The notes: generated by a model from the letters alone, not told the origin. A DNA stretch of 64,000 bases from an uncultured Hyphomonas sp. (GCF_963677035.1 NZ_OY781472.1:806001-870000), one strand, 5' to 3'; numbered from the stretch's first letter, positions 29,793-38,487 are shown. Numbers and translations are program-made.

Positions 29793-31411
29793 AGCGAAGT
29801 CCTCTCATCTCCGGAGCGGTACGCGTCTCCTGCAGGACGGAAATCTTCAAAGCGTGGGGCGATGCCGAGCAGCGGCGCGACACGTTCTATGATGCGACCT
29901 GCGGTCGGCGCCGCATTCTGGGAAGCCACAGAGCCTCCCGCTCCGGCTTTGGGATCATCCAGTGTCACAATCAAGGCATACTGCGGGCTGTCATAGGGAA
30001 ATATCGCCGCAAAGCTGGAGATATTGCGCCCGTCATCATAGCCGCCCGGCACAGGCTTCTCAGCCGTGCCGGTCTTCCCTGCCACGCGATATCCGCCGAC
30101 TTCGGCATTCTTGCCCGTTCCGGTCAGCACCGCTTCGCGCATCATCGCATTCACAAGGTCCGCGGTGATGGCCGACATCACACGGACACGCTTCGGCTTG
30201 CGGGTCTCGTCCACGATCAGGGTCGGCTGCACCCGCTCCCCGCCATTGGCGAAGGCGGCAAAGGCCGAGAGAAACGCCATCGGCGTGACCGCAATGCCGT
30301 GGCCATACGCCATGGTGGCGGCCGTCAAATCGTCCATGCGCTCTGGCAGGATAGGCGCTGCGCTGCCCGACAGTTCGACCGGCGACCGGTCGAGCAGGCC
30401 GGCGGTCTTCAGGAATTCCTGCTGGCGGCGCGGGCCCAGTTTCTGGTTGATGTGGACCGTGCCGATATTCGAGCTCTCGGCGATGATCGTCGTGACATCC
30501 ACCCGCGTACCGATGGGGTGAATGTCGGAAATCGTGTAGCCACGCATCTTGATGGGATGGCGAACGTCGAACATGTCCGTCGGCCGGATCGCCCCGGCCT
30601 CCAGCGCGGCAGCCACCGTCAACGGCTTGAAGACGGAGCCCAGCTCGTAAAGAGCGCCCGTTGCCCGGTTCATGCGTGACGGGTCATCCCGGGCAATGTC
30701 GGACGCCCGGTTGGGGTTAAAGGGGGGCCAGCTGGCCATGGCGCGGACTTCGCCGGTGCGCGCCTCAAGCAGGATAACGGCGGCGCCTTCGAACCCGTCT
30801 GCCGCAGCGGAGGTTGCCAGTTCGGCTTCCACGGCGGCCTGAACACCATTGTCGATGGTCAGGCGCAGCGGTTCCCCACCGGCGGCGAGGCGCTCATTCT
30901 CGCTGAACTCGATCCCGCCGGCGCCCACGCCATCGACATTCACGAAACCCAGCACCTGTCCGGCCAGCGTCCCGCGCGGATAGGCGCGGCTGATCTCTTC
31001 CTTGAACCACAGGCCTTCGAGGCCGAGGTCGAACACGGTCTGGCGCTGGCGGGGGGTCAGGCCGCGCTTGACCCACACGAACTCGCGCGACTGGTCCGAC
31101 AGGCGCTCTGTCAGGCTGGCGACATCAATTTCGGGCAGGACGCCGGCGAGACGGGTCGCAACTTCGCGCGGGTCCCAGATCAGCTGCGGGTTTGCCACCA
31201 GCGAATAGACCGCCACGGAAGTTGCCAGCTGTTCGCCATTCCGGTCGACAATATCGGCGCGCGCAACCTGTTCGCCGGCCCGGGCCACAAGAGGACCCGA
31301 TCCCCGGTCAGGCGAAAGCGCGAGATAGCCGGCCTTGCCGGCCAGCACCACAAACAGCGCGCTGAGGCCGAGGCCGACCAGCAGTGTCCGGTGGCGCGAC
31401 GCTTCCGTCAT
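29789..31411 (-). CDS. ftsI: septal peptidoglycan transpeptidase FtsI (PBP3)
   Basis: This 540-residue class B penicillin-binding protein has an N-terminal membrane anchor (LLVGLGLSALFVVLAGKAGYL), a pedestal domain and a transpeptidase domain. The three active-site motifs are SVFK (catalytic Ser near residue 263), SSN, and KTGT. It cross-links septal wall together with FtsW. It is slightly shorter than the E. coli protein (588 residues) but all motifs are intact. The neighbour upstream is ftsL. Confidence 0.96.
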   Translation of the reverse strand: MTEASRHRTLLVGLGLSALFVVLAGKAGYLALSPDRGSGPLVARAGEQVARADIVDRNGEQLATSVAVYSLVANPQLIWDPREVATRLAGVLPEIDVASLTERLSDQSREFVWVKRGLTPRQRQTVFDLGLEGLWFKEEISRAYPRGTLAGQVLGFVNVDGVGAGGIEFSENERLAAGGEPLRLTIDNGVQAAVEAELATSAAADGFEGAAVILLEARTGEVRAMASWPPFNPNRASDIARDDPSRMNRATGALYELGSVFKPLTVAAALEAGAIRPTDMFDVRHPIKMRGYTISDIHPIGTRVDVTTIIAESSNIGTVHINQKLGPRRQQEFLKTAGLLDRSPVELSGSAAPILPERMDDLTAATMAYGHGIAVTPMAFLSAFAAFANGGERVQPTLIVDETRKPKRVRVMSAITADLVNAMMREAVLTGTGKNAEVGGYRVAGKTGTAEKPVPGGYDDGRNISSFAAIFPYDSPQYALIVTLDDPKAGAGGSVASQNAAPTAGRIIERVAPLLGIAPRFEDFRPAGDAYRSGDERTSL

Positions 31412-31743
31412 TCGGGCGCCTCCGCAGATTTTTTACCTGCATTGGCGGCCGGGTCGACGGGCAGGCCGACCAGCGCATCCAGATCCCGCTCATTGGCCAT
31501 CTGTTCGGGGCGCGGCGGCGCCATGCCCAGCTCGTTGCGGGCATATTCCTCGATCCATTCCCGGCGGCTCATATGGGAGAGTTCCGTCTCCAGCAGCGCT
31601 TTTTCGTGGTGGGCTTCCTCGATCTGCGCCTCGACCGCCATCAGTTCAGCAGCGGTGTCCTTGGCGCCGTATTTCGCCCGGTACAGGCTGAAAACCAGCA
31701 GGCCGACAATAACGAGACCCAGAATGAATACGCGGCGGCTCAT
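31408..31743 (-). CDS. ftsL: cell division protein FtsL-like
   Basis: This 111-residue bitopic protein has a short cytoplasmic start (MSRR), one transmembrane helix (VFILGLVIVGLLVFSLY), and a periplasmic coiled coil (about residues 30-62) rich in Glu/Ala heptads. The acidic/proline tail is not conserved in general. FtsL sequences diverge strongly; the call rests on size, topology and position between rsmH and ftsI, where ftsL normally lies. It overlaps both neighbours by 4 nt. Confidence 0.85.
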   Translation of the reverse strand: MSRRVFILGLVIVGLLVFSLYRAKYGAKDTAAELMAVEAQIEEAHHEKALLETELSHMSRREWIEEYARNELGMAPPRPEQMANERDLDALVGLPVDPAANAGKKSAEAPE

Positions 31744-32768
31744 GACACGTCCTCCAGTTTCGAAAGCGGGGGCAGATTCATGCCGTCATCCGCCTCTTCA
31801 TCGATAGTGGGCGCTTCGGTCCGGATCGCCGCCCGCAATTTTGCAGAGCGTGCACGCGGATTGCCTTCCACTTCCTTATCCTGCGGCAGGATTGGCTTGC
31901 TTGGGCGCAGTTCGAACGTCGGTTGCGGGCCTTTGGCCATCAGGGGCATGTGGCGGGACCCTCCGGCATTCTTGCCGGCGCGTTCCCGCAACCATTGTTT
32001 CACCATCCGGTCTTCCAGCGAATGGAAGGTGACAATCACCAGCCGCCCGCCAGGCTTCAGCAGGCGTTCGGCCGCCGCAAGCGCCCTGGCCAGCTCGCCC
32101 AGCTCGTCGTTCACATACATGCGGATCGCCTGGAAGGTCAGCGTGGCGGGGTGAATCCGGCTGCCCCTGCGTCCGCCCACAGCGGTCTCCACCGTCTGGG
32201 CGAGGTCCAGCGTGGTGTCGAAGAAACGTTCCTTACGGCGATGAACGATCTGGCGGGCGATGCGGCGCGCCTGCTTCTCCTCGCCGAGGCGGAAGATGAC
32301 ATTGGCGAGGTCGCCTTCTTCCATATGGTTCACGACATCCGCCGCGGTCGGCCCGGCAGCGCCCATGCGCATGTCCAGCGGGCCGTCCTTGTTGAAGGAA
32401 AAGCCGCGATGTCCCTCATCGATCTGGAAGCTGGACACGCCGATATCCAGAACAACCGCATCGACCGTGTCGCATCCGGTTGCCTCGACCAGCGCATCCA
32501 TTTCGCCAAACCGTCCCAGCAGCGGGATGACGCGGTCGGTCTGGGCGGCGAGGGCCTCTGCCCGCACGATGGCATCAAGGTCGCGGTCGATGGCGAAGAC
32601 CGTGCATGTCGCAGCGGCCAGGATGGCACGGGTGTAGCCGCCGCCGCCGAATGTACCGTCGACGATCCGCTCACCATCCTGCACGTCGAGAGCCGCCAGG
32701 ACCTCATCCAGCATGACGGGCTTATGCCCGGGATCCGCGGTGTCAGGCCGGGGTCTGGTGGTCATCAT
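31740..32768 (-). CDS. rsmH: 16S rRNA (cytosine(1402)-N(4))-methyltransferase RsmH
   Basis: This 342-residue SAM-dependent methyltransferase modifies C1402 of 16S rRNA in the decoding centre. The N-terminal HKPVMLDEVL and the SAM loop VDGTFGGGGYTRAIL are diagnostic, as are SSFQIDEGHRGFSF and the later PGGRLVIVTFHSLEDRMVK. Two ATGs in tandem overlap the mraZ stop. An arginine-containing C-terminal extension (about 25 residues) follows the domain. Confidence 0.95.
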   Translation of the reverse strand: MMTTRPRPDTADPGHKPVMLDEVLAALDVQDGERIVDGTFGGGGYTRAILAAATCTVFAIDRDLDAIVRAEALAAQTDRVIPLLGRFGEMDALVEATGCDTVDAVVLDIGVSSFQIDEGHRGFSFNKDGPLDMRMGAAGPTAADVVNHMEEGDLANVIFRLGEEKQARRIARQIVHRRKERFFDTTLDLAQTVETAVGGRRGSRIHPATLTFQAIRMYVNDELGELARALAAAERLLKPGGRLVIVTFHSLEDRMVKQWLRERAGKNAGGSRHMPLMAKGPQPTFELRPSKPILPQDKEVEGNPRARSAKLRAAIRTEAPTIDEEADDGMNLPPLSKLEDVS

Positions 32769-33280
32769 CCATCCCCTCCCTCAACGAGTTTGAGGTCCGG
32801 ATAGAGCCCCATTTCATGCTGGCGCAGCACTTCATTATAGGCTTCGCCCAGCGCTTCCAGAGTCTCCGGCTTCGCAGCCGTTTCGGACATGGCGGTGGTA
32901 AACGCGGCATGCTTTTCCGGGTTCCAGATCTGGAAGCTGTCGATATTGCCGGCGAACTTGACCCGGCCATCGAGACCGGCTGCCGCGATCAGCTCGTCCG
33001 TCAGCTTGATGCGGCCCGTATCGTCCATCTTCAGGTCGGCAGACCCGGCGATAATGGAGGACACCAGCGCCTTGCGGACCGGGGATTGCGGGGGCAGGCG
33101 GGTCAGGGTGGCGCGGTACATGGCCATCAGGGCTTCGCCGCCGCCCTCAAGACAGCCGGATCCGTCGAGGGCCGGCCAAAGGAAAATCCGGTTTCCACCG
33201 CCCAACGCTGCGCGAAAGGGTGCCGGGATAGAGACCCGCCCTTTTGCATCAATTGCGCTTTCGTAGGTGGATACAAACAC
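32765..33280 (-). CDS. mraZ: transcriptional regulator MraZ
   Basis: This 171-residue AbrB-like DNA-binding protein autoregulates the dcw operon. Family start MFVSTYESAIDAKGRVSIPA is at residues 1-20; the second repeat contains LKMDDTGRIKLTDELIAAAGL. The start is taken as the GTG at 33280, because MraZ proteins begin exactly there. An ATG at 33316 would add 12 residues, has no ribosome site and lies within its own leader; gene callers may pick it. It is the first gene of the cluster. Confidence 0.92.
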   Translation of the reverse strand: MFVSTYESAIDAKGRVSIPAPFRAALGGGNRIFLWPALDGSGCLEGGGEALMAMYRATLTRLPPQSPVRKALVSSIIAGSADLKMDDTGRIKLTDELIAAAGLDGRVKFAGNIDSFQIWNPEKHAAFTTAMSETAAKPETLEALGEAYNEVLRQHEMGLYPDLKLVEGGDG

Positions 33281-33336
33281 CCGCCAGCCCGTTCTTCGTT
33301 TGCCTAAACCCCGCATGGGTAAACCATGTCTTAATT

Positions 33337-33371
33337 TGGAGTATCATGGGCAAGCATGGGTCTCAATGGGC
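33337..33371. promoter_or_regulatory. MraZ operator array (four TGGGN-type boxes)
   Basis: On the plus strand, upstream of mraZ, boxes TGGAG (33337), TGGGC (33347), TGGGT (33357) and TGGGC (33367) repeat with an exact 10-bp period, leaving 5-nt spacers. MraZ of E. coli binds TGGGN direct repeats with 5-nt spacers in the mra promoter, so this fits an autoregulatory site. The array lies 57-91 bp before the GTG start. Confidence 0.8.
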
Positions 33372-34070
33372 CGGACACGTGAATCGAAATATCCACAACA
33401 GGCCAGACCAGGAACAGTGCGCGCTCAAAACGGGAACAAACCGGAACAGCGGGGTGGGACAGCATGGTCCCTGAACGAATTTCCTTTTTGAATCAGTTCG
33501 GTGTCGAAATTGCGTCCCTTATCCACAGGCCGGTCAAAAGTTACTGACTTTTTAATATCCGGGGCCCACGATTTGCGCAGCCGCCCGGAAAGGGTCTCCC
33601 GGGCCCCCGATATCACTGTTCAGCCCATGCAGATCCTGCATGCGCGGCCCAGGGTCCGTCATGGTCATGTTGAAGTCAGAAAGGGGGAGAAAATAGGCCC
33701 GACAAGCCATCTGGCTTGGGAGGGGGACGGTGCCGAGCGCCCTGATGGGTGGCGGACGCTGTGTTCCGGCTTGCCGAGCCATTTTCACCGTTCGAAGCGA
33801 GGGTCTTGGGTGGGGAGTTGAGATGTCCCGCCCCGAACGGTTCACTGAGACTATGTCCGGGGGCAGCAAACCGTTCCAAATTTTTCTCGCCTTGGGTGAA
33901 GTTTTTTTCATTGAGAGTCACTTTAGGCTTATTTCGCCCCTTATTCGGACCTCAAAATAACAATAAATATATGTTTTTATTGGATATTTATTTTTTCGCG
34001 ATTCTGGCGAATTTTTGCATGCGACAAAAAGAAATTTTGATGGTTCGCCACTACAGCATAGAGCAATCCT
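33372..34070. other. long intergenic region upstream of mraZ and oxyR
   Basis: About 700 bp holds no credible gene. It contains the DnaA-box-like sites ATATCCACA (33389-33397) and TTATCCACA (33519-33527, a perfect match to the E. coli consensus). Between 33555 and 33613 is a near-perfect 13-bp inverted repeat around a smaller GCCCGG/CCGGGC hairpin. A strongly AT-rich stretch lies directly before oxyR (about 33940-34020). RNase P RNA, which lies upstream of mraZ in some alphaproteobacteria, was sought by its GAGGAAAGTCCG core and is not here. Confidence 0.5.
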
Positions 34071-34979
34071 ATGATTATCCCGACTCTCCGCCAATTGCAG
34101 TTCCTGGTCGCGCTTGGCGAAAGCGGCTCCTTTTCGCGTGCGGCCGAGGCCTGCCACGTGACCCAGCCCACCCTGTCGGCCGGTATCCGCGAACTTGAGG
34201 ATCTGCTCGGCGTCAAACTGGCCGAGCGGGAAGCCCGCGGCGCCAGCCTCACCCATGCCGGCGAAATCGCGCTCTCCCGTGCCTCGGCTCTGCTGAACGA
34301 TGCCCACGCCCTCGTGCAGGCGGTGCAGAGCGCGGGCGCGATCCTGACCGGGCCATTCCACCTCGGCGCCATTCCGACCATTGCCCCTTTCGTACTGCCC
34401 CAGACCGTAAGCGCGCTGAACACCGCCTATCCGGACCTCAAGCTCTACCTGCATGAAGACAAGACCGGACGCCTGATCGACCAGTTGCGCACGCGCACGC
34501 TGGACGCCGCCCTGATCGCCTTGCCCTGGGACACGCCCGGCATCGAAACCATGACTCTGATGGATGACGAATTCCTGTTCGCCGCCCCGGCCAACCATCC
34601 TTTGGCCAAAAAAAACGGCCTGTCCCCGGAAGACCTGGTCGACGAGAACTTGCTGCTGCTGGAAGACGGCCACTGCCTGCGGGATCACGCCCTTTCCATC
34701 TGCCGTATGCGGACAGGCGCCCGGAAGGATCAGGTGGCGGCAACCTCGCTTGGCACGCTGGTCAATATGATCGCCGGCGGGCTCGGCGTGTCTCTCCTTC
34801 CGAGACTGGCGGTGGATCATGGGCTGAACGTCGGAAGCGATGTCGCCGTGCGGGAGTTTGTCCGCCCGGTCATTGGCCGCCGGATCGGCATTGCCTGGCG
34901 CGCCGGCAGCCCGCGGGAAGCCGATGCCCGCAAGGTGGGCGAAGTCATCAAGGCGCAGCTCTCCGGCCCGGCCAGCTGA
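34071..34979 (+). CDS. oxyR: hydrogen peroxide sensor/regulator OxyR (LysR family)
   Basis: This 302-residue LysR-type regulator has an N-terminal winged helix (LRQLQFLVALGESGSFSRAA...) and a C-terminal effector domain. The redox pair is present: Cys202 in LEDGHCLRD and Cys211 in HALSIC, with the same spacing as Cys199/Cys208 of E. coli OxyR. The segment GPFHLGAIPTIAPFVLP also matches OxyR. It is therefore a peroxide sensor rather than a generic LysR protein. No catalase or peroxiredoxin gene adjoins it. The ribosome site is weak. Confidence 0.92.
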   Translation: MIIPTLRQLQFLVALGESGSFSRAAEACHVTQPTLSAGIRELEDLLGVKLAEREARGASLTHAGEIALSRASALLNDAHALVQAVQSAGAILTGPFHLGAIPTIAPFVLPQTVSALNTAYPDLKLYLHEDKTGRLIDQLRTRTLDAALIALPWDTPGIETMTLMDDEFLFAAPANHPLAKKNGLSPEDLVDENLLLLEDGHCLRDHALSICRMRTGARKDQVAATSLGTLVNMIAGGLGVSLLPRLAVDHGLNVGSDVAVREFVRPVIGRRIGIAWRAGSPREADARKVGEVIKAQLSGPAS

Positions 34980-35041
34980 CGCCGCGGCCTGCAAGCGGGC
35001 CAACAACACCTCCCGAACGCAACCAGACTCCGGCCACCCGC

Positions 35042-35076
35042 TTGACAAACCCAGTTATATAACGAGTTATATATCT
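35042..35076 (+). promoter_or_regulatory. promoter and palindromic operator of the MarR-GNAT gene
   Basis: A perfect -35 TTGACA (35042-35047) is followed about 17 nt later by AT-rich -10 candidates (AGTTAT/TATATC). The perfect palindrome GTTATATAAC lies in the spacer and is partly repeated as GTTATATA. The placement would let the encoded MarR protein block RNA polymerase, which suggests autorepression. Confidence 0.65.
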
Positions 35077-35097
35077 TCATATGCAAAAGGGGCCAAC

Positions 35098-36075
35098 ATG
35101 GCGCGCGACGTATTGGATGAAATGGGACCGCTGGCCCTCGGAAGCCGGCTGAAACGGCTGGCCGAGCGGATGCAGGCCGACGCAACGAAAGTGTTCGCCG
35201 ACCGGGGCCTGCCCATTCAGGGCACGCATTTCCCGCTTCTGGCAGCGCTCGCCACCTATGGCCCGCTCAGCGTCAGCGAAGCGGTGGAGGCCGTCGGCAT
35301 CAGCCAGCCGGCCGTCACCCGTATCCACAATGCCCTGCAGAAAATGGGGCTCACCACCGTCTCACCCGTCGAGGGCGACAGCCGCCAGAAGCAGATCCGT
35401 CTGACGCCGGACGGCGAAGCCCTGGTGGATGAACTGAAACGGGAGCTCTGGCCCCAGGTGCGCCGCGCGGCCCAGCGCCTGTGCGACGGACCGGAGGCCG
35501 ACTTCCTGACTCAAATCAGCCGGGTTGAGGCAGCGCTGCAGCAACGCTCCCTGCACGACCGTATTCTCGATGAAGGTTCCGGCCCGGTCCTGCGGCTGGT
35601 CGAATATGACGACCGGCTCGCGCCGGAATTCGATGCGATCACCCGCGAATGGGTGGAGGACATGTTCACGCTGGAAGAAAAGGACATCGAGATCATCGAG
35701 CATCCGCGCGAAATGATCATCGACCGGGGCGGCGTCATCCTGTTCGTGGAGGCAGAGGGCCTCGGCATTATCGGCACCTGCGCGCTGATGCCGGTGGACG
35801 GCGACGCGTTCGAACTGACCAAGATGGGTGTCCGCGCCAGTGCCCGCGGCCTGAAGGCCGGAGACTTCCTCCTGCAGCGGACGATCGAGCGCGCCCGGCA
35901 GCTACCGATCGGCAGCCTGTTCCTGCTGACCAACAAGAAGTGCGCCGCCGCCATCCACCTCTATGAAAAGGCCGGCTTCATCCACGATGCGGACATCATG
36001 GACCGCTACGGAAAACGCTATGCCCGCTGTGATGTGGCGATGTCATACGACATGGCGAGGCCGCCCCAGGGCTGA
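35098..36075 (+). CDS. MarR-type regulator fused to a GNAT acetyltransferase domain
   Basis: This 325-residue fusion has a MarR winged helix at about residues 15-145 (SVSEAVEAVGISQPAVTRIHN recognition region) and a GNAT domain at about 165-320. The acetyl-CoA-binding region is near ASARGLKAGDFLLQRTIERARQ, and LTNKKCAAAIHLYEKAGF is the typical last strand-helix. MarR-GNAT fusions are a known architecture, but their substrates are mostly unknown. The ATG at 35098 follows AGGGG; longer frames run into oxyR and are rejected. It faces the NtrC-type gene convergently. Confidence 0.88.
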   Translation: MARDVLDEMGPLALGSRLKRLAERMQADATKVFADRGLPIQGTHFPLLAALATYGPLSVSEAVEAVGISQPAVTRIHNALQKMGLTTVSPVEGDSRQKQIRLTPDGEALVDELKRELWPQVRRAAQRLCDGPEADFLTQISRVEAALQQRSLHDRILDEGSGPVLRLVEYDDRLAPEFDAITREWVEDMFTLEEKDIEIIEHPREMIIDRGGVILFVEAEGLGIIGTCALMPVDGDAFELTKMGVRASARGLKAGDFLLQRTIERARQLPIGSLFLLTNKKCAAAIHLYEKAGFIHDADIMDRYGKRYARCDVAMSYDMARPPQG

Positions 36076-36084
36076 GGCGGCCTC
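36057..36084. terminator. possible bidirectional terminator hairpin
   Basis: A 9-bp GC-rich stem (GAGGCCGCC / GGCGGCCTC) overlaps the stop codon of the MarR-GNAT gene and lies between two convergent genes. No U-tract follows on either strand, so termination here is uncertain. Confidence 0.4.
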
Positions 36085-36102
36085 GTGCAAGTCTGAAGGA
36101 GA

Positions 36103-37572
36103 TCAGCTCGCTTCGCGCTCGTGCATGTCGAGGTCGTACTCGCGCACCTTGCGGTAAAGCGTGGAGCGGCCGATGCCGAGGCGGCGGGAAACTTCGCTCA
36201 TATGCCCCTGATAGAAGTCAATGGCGTACTGAAGGATGTCGCGTTCGATATCCTGCAGGGCGCGCATTTCACCATCCGGATCCATGATGGCCACCGGGCC
36301 ATCGCCCGCTGGTGCCGGAGCCGCCGTGTCCATGGCAACCGGCATGGCCGGAGCAGCGGCGGCAGGCGCCGCGGGCAAGCTGGCAATGTCCGGCATCTGG
36401 CCGGAGATCTGCGGGAAGTCCTGCGGGCGCAGCTTGTCGCCATCGCACAGAACCACCGCGCGGAAGACAGCGTTCTCAAGCTGGCGGACGTTGCCCGGCC
36501 AGTCGAAAGCGTAGAGCAGCTTCATCGTGTCATCGGCGACACCGGACACTTTCGTGCCTTCGCTGGCATTGAAGCGGGCGATGAAATGCTCGACCAGCGC
36601 CGGAATATCGTCACGGCGTTCGCGCAGGCTCGGCATATCGATCGGGAACACGTTGAGGCGGTAGAACAGGTCTTCGCGGAACGTGCCGTCAGCCACTTGC
36701 TGGGATAGATCGCGGTTGGTGGCGGAGATGATCCGCACGTCCACCTTGGTCGGGCGGCGCGAGCCGACGGCATCGACCTCACCTTCCTGCAGGGCACGAA
36801 GCAGTTTCACCTGCGCGTCCAGCGGCAGTTCGCCAACTTCGTCCAGGAACAGCGTGCCGCCATCGGCCTCGACGAACTTGCCGAGCGTTTTCGACACAGC
36901 GCCGGTAAAGGCGCCCTTCTCATGGCCGAAAAGGATCGACTCAACCAGGTTTTCCGGAATGGCCCCGCAGTTCACGGTCACGAATGGTTTGCCGACACGA
37001 GTCGATGCGCCCTGGATACAACGGGCAACAACTTCCTTACCGACACCGCTTTCACCGAGGATCAGGACCGGGATATCGGAAACGGCAGCCCGCTCCGCCA
37101 GGCGGATCACCTGGCGCATCGGCGCGGCAGACGCGATCATGTCGTCAAATGACATCCCGCCCTCTGCCTTGCGGGCAAGGCGCTTAACCTCACCGGTCAG
37201 GGACTGCATCTTCAGAGCGTTCCGGATGCTGACAACCACGCGCTCCGGATTGGCCGGCTTCACGATGAAGTCGACCGCGCCGCCCCGCATGGACTGGACA
37301 ATCGTATCGATCCCGCTGGTCGCGGTCAGCATGATGACCGGCAGGTCCTGCCGCTTGGCGGCAAGACGCTCCAGCGTTTCCATCCCCGACAGGCCCGGCA
37401 TGGTCAGGTCCAGCAGGACGACATCGATGCCGTCCTTCGGGTCGGCAGCCAGCGCAATGCCGGCTTCGCCATCCGGCGCAGTGCGGCAGGCGAACCCCGC
37501 CTTTTCCACGGCCGCCTGAAGCAGGCGGCGTTGCGTCGGATCGTCATCGATAACGAGGACCGTTTTAGCCAT
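36103..37572 (-). CDS. sigma-54-dependent response regulator (NtrC family)
   Basis: This 489-residue activator has three domains. A receiver domain carries the phosphoryl-accepting Asp near residue 54 (VVLLDLTMPG). An AAA+ domain has Walker A GESGVGKE near 170 and the sigma-54 contact loop GAFTGAV near 220. A Fis-type helix-turn-helix closes it (EVSRRLGIGRSTLYRK). An Ala/Pro-rich linker near residues 395-425 separates the last two. No histidine kinase gene adjoins it. Receiver and Fis sequences recall Caulobacter TacA-type regulators, but orthology cannot be settled from this window. Confidence 0.92.
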   Translation of the reverse strand: MAKTVLVIDDDPTQRRLLQAAVEKAGFACRTAPDGEAGIALAADPKDGIDVVLLDLTMPGLSGMETLERLAAKRQDLPVIMLTATSGIDTIVQSMRGGAVDFIVKPANPERVVVSIRNALKMQSLTGEVKRLARKAEGGMSFDDMIASAAPMRQVIRLAERAAVSDIPVLILGESGVGKEVVARCIQGASTRVGKPFVTVNCGAIPENLVESILFGHEKGAFTGAVSKTLGKFVEADGGTLFLDEVGELPLDAQVKLLRALQEGEVDAVGSRRPTKVDVRIISATNRDLSQQVADGTFREDLFYRLNVFPIDMPSLRERRDDIPALVEHFIARFNASEGTKVSGVADDTMKLLYAFDWPGNVRQLENAVFRAVVLCDGDKLRPQDFPQISGQMPDIASLPAAPAAAAPAMPVAMDTAAPAPAGDGPVAIMDPDGEMRALQDIERDILQYAIDFYQGHMSEVSRRLGIGRSTLYRKVREYDLDMHEREAS

Positions 37573-38153
37573 GATTTCATCACCCTGTTGGTTGCCAGGC
37601 AGGTCTTTGCGCCCACTCAGACATGATCATCTGTTCAATCCGGCACATCGGGCGTGCCACATCGTTACGGCCCGTTCTGACACAGGGGGATGGAATTACG
37701 GTTGAAGGAATAGATGAAATTTGAGGGATCTGGCCGTTTTCTGTCCCGAACCGCGACCCGGGGGGCAAATGGCCCGATTTACGGCTGCGGCCTCCCAAAG
37801 GATCAGATTCGCATATGGCACAAAGCCTGCCAATTTTATCAGGTTGAAGGCGCTTTCTACTCACAAATGCCATTTATTCGTTTCCTGCGAATAAAAAAAC
37901 AATGAAAGAAGTTTTAGCTTTCTGAGGCACCGGACTACCGGGCGTTTCCCGTGTTGTGTTGCAACCATTGCTGATTCCGCTTGCCTGAATTAGGCGGCCC
38001 GGAATAAATAGGCACAGACCACGCCAAATGAATTCCAGCGAGAGCCAGATGGCTCACAAATTCGGGTTGCGATCACCCGACCGCCTGATATGCATCGTCG
38101 GCCATTTACCTCAGTCGGAACTTCTGGATATGGCGCGCCGGGGAAGAGATTTC
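37573..38153. promoter_or_regulatory. divergent intergenic region with a sigma-54-like promoter
   Basis: A plus-strand element TGGCACAAAGCCTGCC (37816-37831) has the GG-N10-GC spacing of -24/-12 promoters, with CTGC in place of TTGC. At 37873-37895 an 8-bp inverted repeat (TTTATTCG / CGAATAAA) surrounds a 7-nt loop. Both lie between the NtrC-type gene and the NepR-like gene, so one could be regulated by the other. An alternative upstream ATG at 38028 would extend the downstream gene but has no ribosome site. Confidence 0.4.
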
Positions 38154-38363
38154 ATGAAGGACAAGTCTCAGGACAAAAACCCGCCCGAAGGGCATCCGGA
38201 GGAATTGCCTGGCGGTGCGTCCCAGGCGATGAGTGCCGCCCTGCAGAAAACCTTCGAAGCCCTGCTTCAGGAGCCTGTTCCGGAAAAGTTCGAAGCCCTG
38301 ATTGCCCGCATTCGTGAAGAAGAAGCCAAAAAGACCGCCACCCCCGACAATGAGGAAAGCTGA
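38154..38363 (+). CDS. small NepR-like anti-sigma factor candidate
   Basis: This 69-residue protein has, at about residues 24-50, a stretch LQKTFEALLQEPVPEKFEAL that resembles the NepR core, in which two helices flank an EPVPxRF motif and bind PhyR or EcfG. The charged N- and C-termini look disordered. The ATG at 38154 is chosen because GGGGAAGAG lies about 6 nt upstream; a frame from 38028 would give 111 residues. No phyR or ecfG gene adjoins it, which is unusual for a general-stress NepR. Its function is an inference from a short motif. Confidence 0.6.
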   Translation: MKDKSQDKNPPEGHPEELPGGASQAMSAALQKTFEALLQEPVPEKFEALIARIREEEAKKTATPDNEES

Positions 38364-38487
38364 GCGCGGATTCCGCGTCTTTTCATCGGCTCCGTCCCGG
38401 AATTACACGCGCATCTGACCCGATTCAGGCCAGAAAAGTTACGTCCGGCATGTCCCGGATTGGCGCATGGCCAGTTCCGAGCCTCCC

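Noticed and set aside
33552..33911. 119-codon minus-strand frame in the mraZ/oxyR gap
   Set aside because: It has no ribosome site or recognisable domain and covers the nested hairpin; it is judged to be chance.
33281..34070. RNase P RNA upstream of mraZ
   Set aside because: The gene lies here in some alphaproteobacteria, but the GAGGAAAGTCCG core was not found on either strand.
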